From NCBI GenBank assembly GCA_945870175.1, contig CAMBRJ010000217.1, positions 1 to 5,695 on the forward strand: a stretch of DNA of 5,695 nucleotides, in the 5' to 3' direction. Within the stretch, counting starts at the first letter, position 1, and the number at the start of each line of letters is the position of its first letter. Below are positions 5,692 through 5,695 of the stretch, piece after piece. This DNA is from Gemmatimonas phototrophica. GTDB lineage: Bacteria > Gemmatimonadota > Gemmatimonadetes > Gemmatimonadales > Gemmatimonadaceae. Made by a program: the position numbers and the translations under genes. The notes under the pieces were generated by a model, which did not search any database, was not told the DNA's origin, and was given only the letters and a program-made list of their open reading frames with translations.

Positions 5692-5695
5692 GAGC

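Overview
The window is GC-rich (by eye clearly above 60%) bacterial DNA, with high-GC third positions and little intergenic space. Every gene I can support lies on the minus strand, so transcription runs from the high-coordinate end to the low. Several families here are common in soil and aquatic Gemmatimonadota and related Gram-negative heterotrophs: an exported Tat-type sugar isomerase/epimerase, a secreted amidohydrolase and an exported S41 peptidase. Gemmatimonadota is my best guess, but it rests on protein style and no marker gene is present.

Layout in the direction of transcription. (1) A small helical 66-residue protein at 5491-5691, whose true start may lie past the window edge. (2) A 94-bp gap (5397-5490) filled largely by a long imperfect hairpin. 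(3) An S41-family peptidase with an export signal (4269-5396). (4) After 30 bp, a cytoplasmic FAD-dependent amine/amino-acid oxidoreductase of the DAO family (3081-4238). (5) An unrecognised exported protein (2139-3029, or starting upstream at 3068). (6) A DUF1499 protein (1705-2142), joined to the previous gene by a 4-base ATGA overlap. (7) A GNAT acetyltransferase of the spermidine/spermine N-acetyltransferase-like type (1205-1690, or TAATG-coupled from 1705). (8) A Tat-exported TIM-barrel sugar phosphate isomerase/epimerase-like protein (312-1202, GTG start two bases after the GNAT stop). (9) The first 102 codons of an exported amidohydrolase (1-308), cut off just before its expected metal-binding histidines.

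From the S41 peptidase onward the gaps are 30, 51 or fewer, negative, negative or about 14, 2 and 3 bases, so genes 3-9 look like one transcription unit with translational coupling. The functions do not form a known pathway. The set mixes exported hydrolytic or isomerase enzymes with a cytoplasmic amine oxidase-like flavoprotein and an acetyltransferase whose relatives act on polyamines or small amines. A role in scavenging amino compounds and sugars is possible but is inference.

I see no mobile element, CRISPR array, tRNA, rRNA or phage gene. I do not see convincing evidence for a new multi-gene system. The most unusual items are the unrecognised exported protein, the hairpin before the peptidase gene, the peptidase lacking the usual lysine, and the pairing of an amine-oxidase-like flavoprotein with an SSAT-like acetyltransferase.
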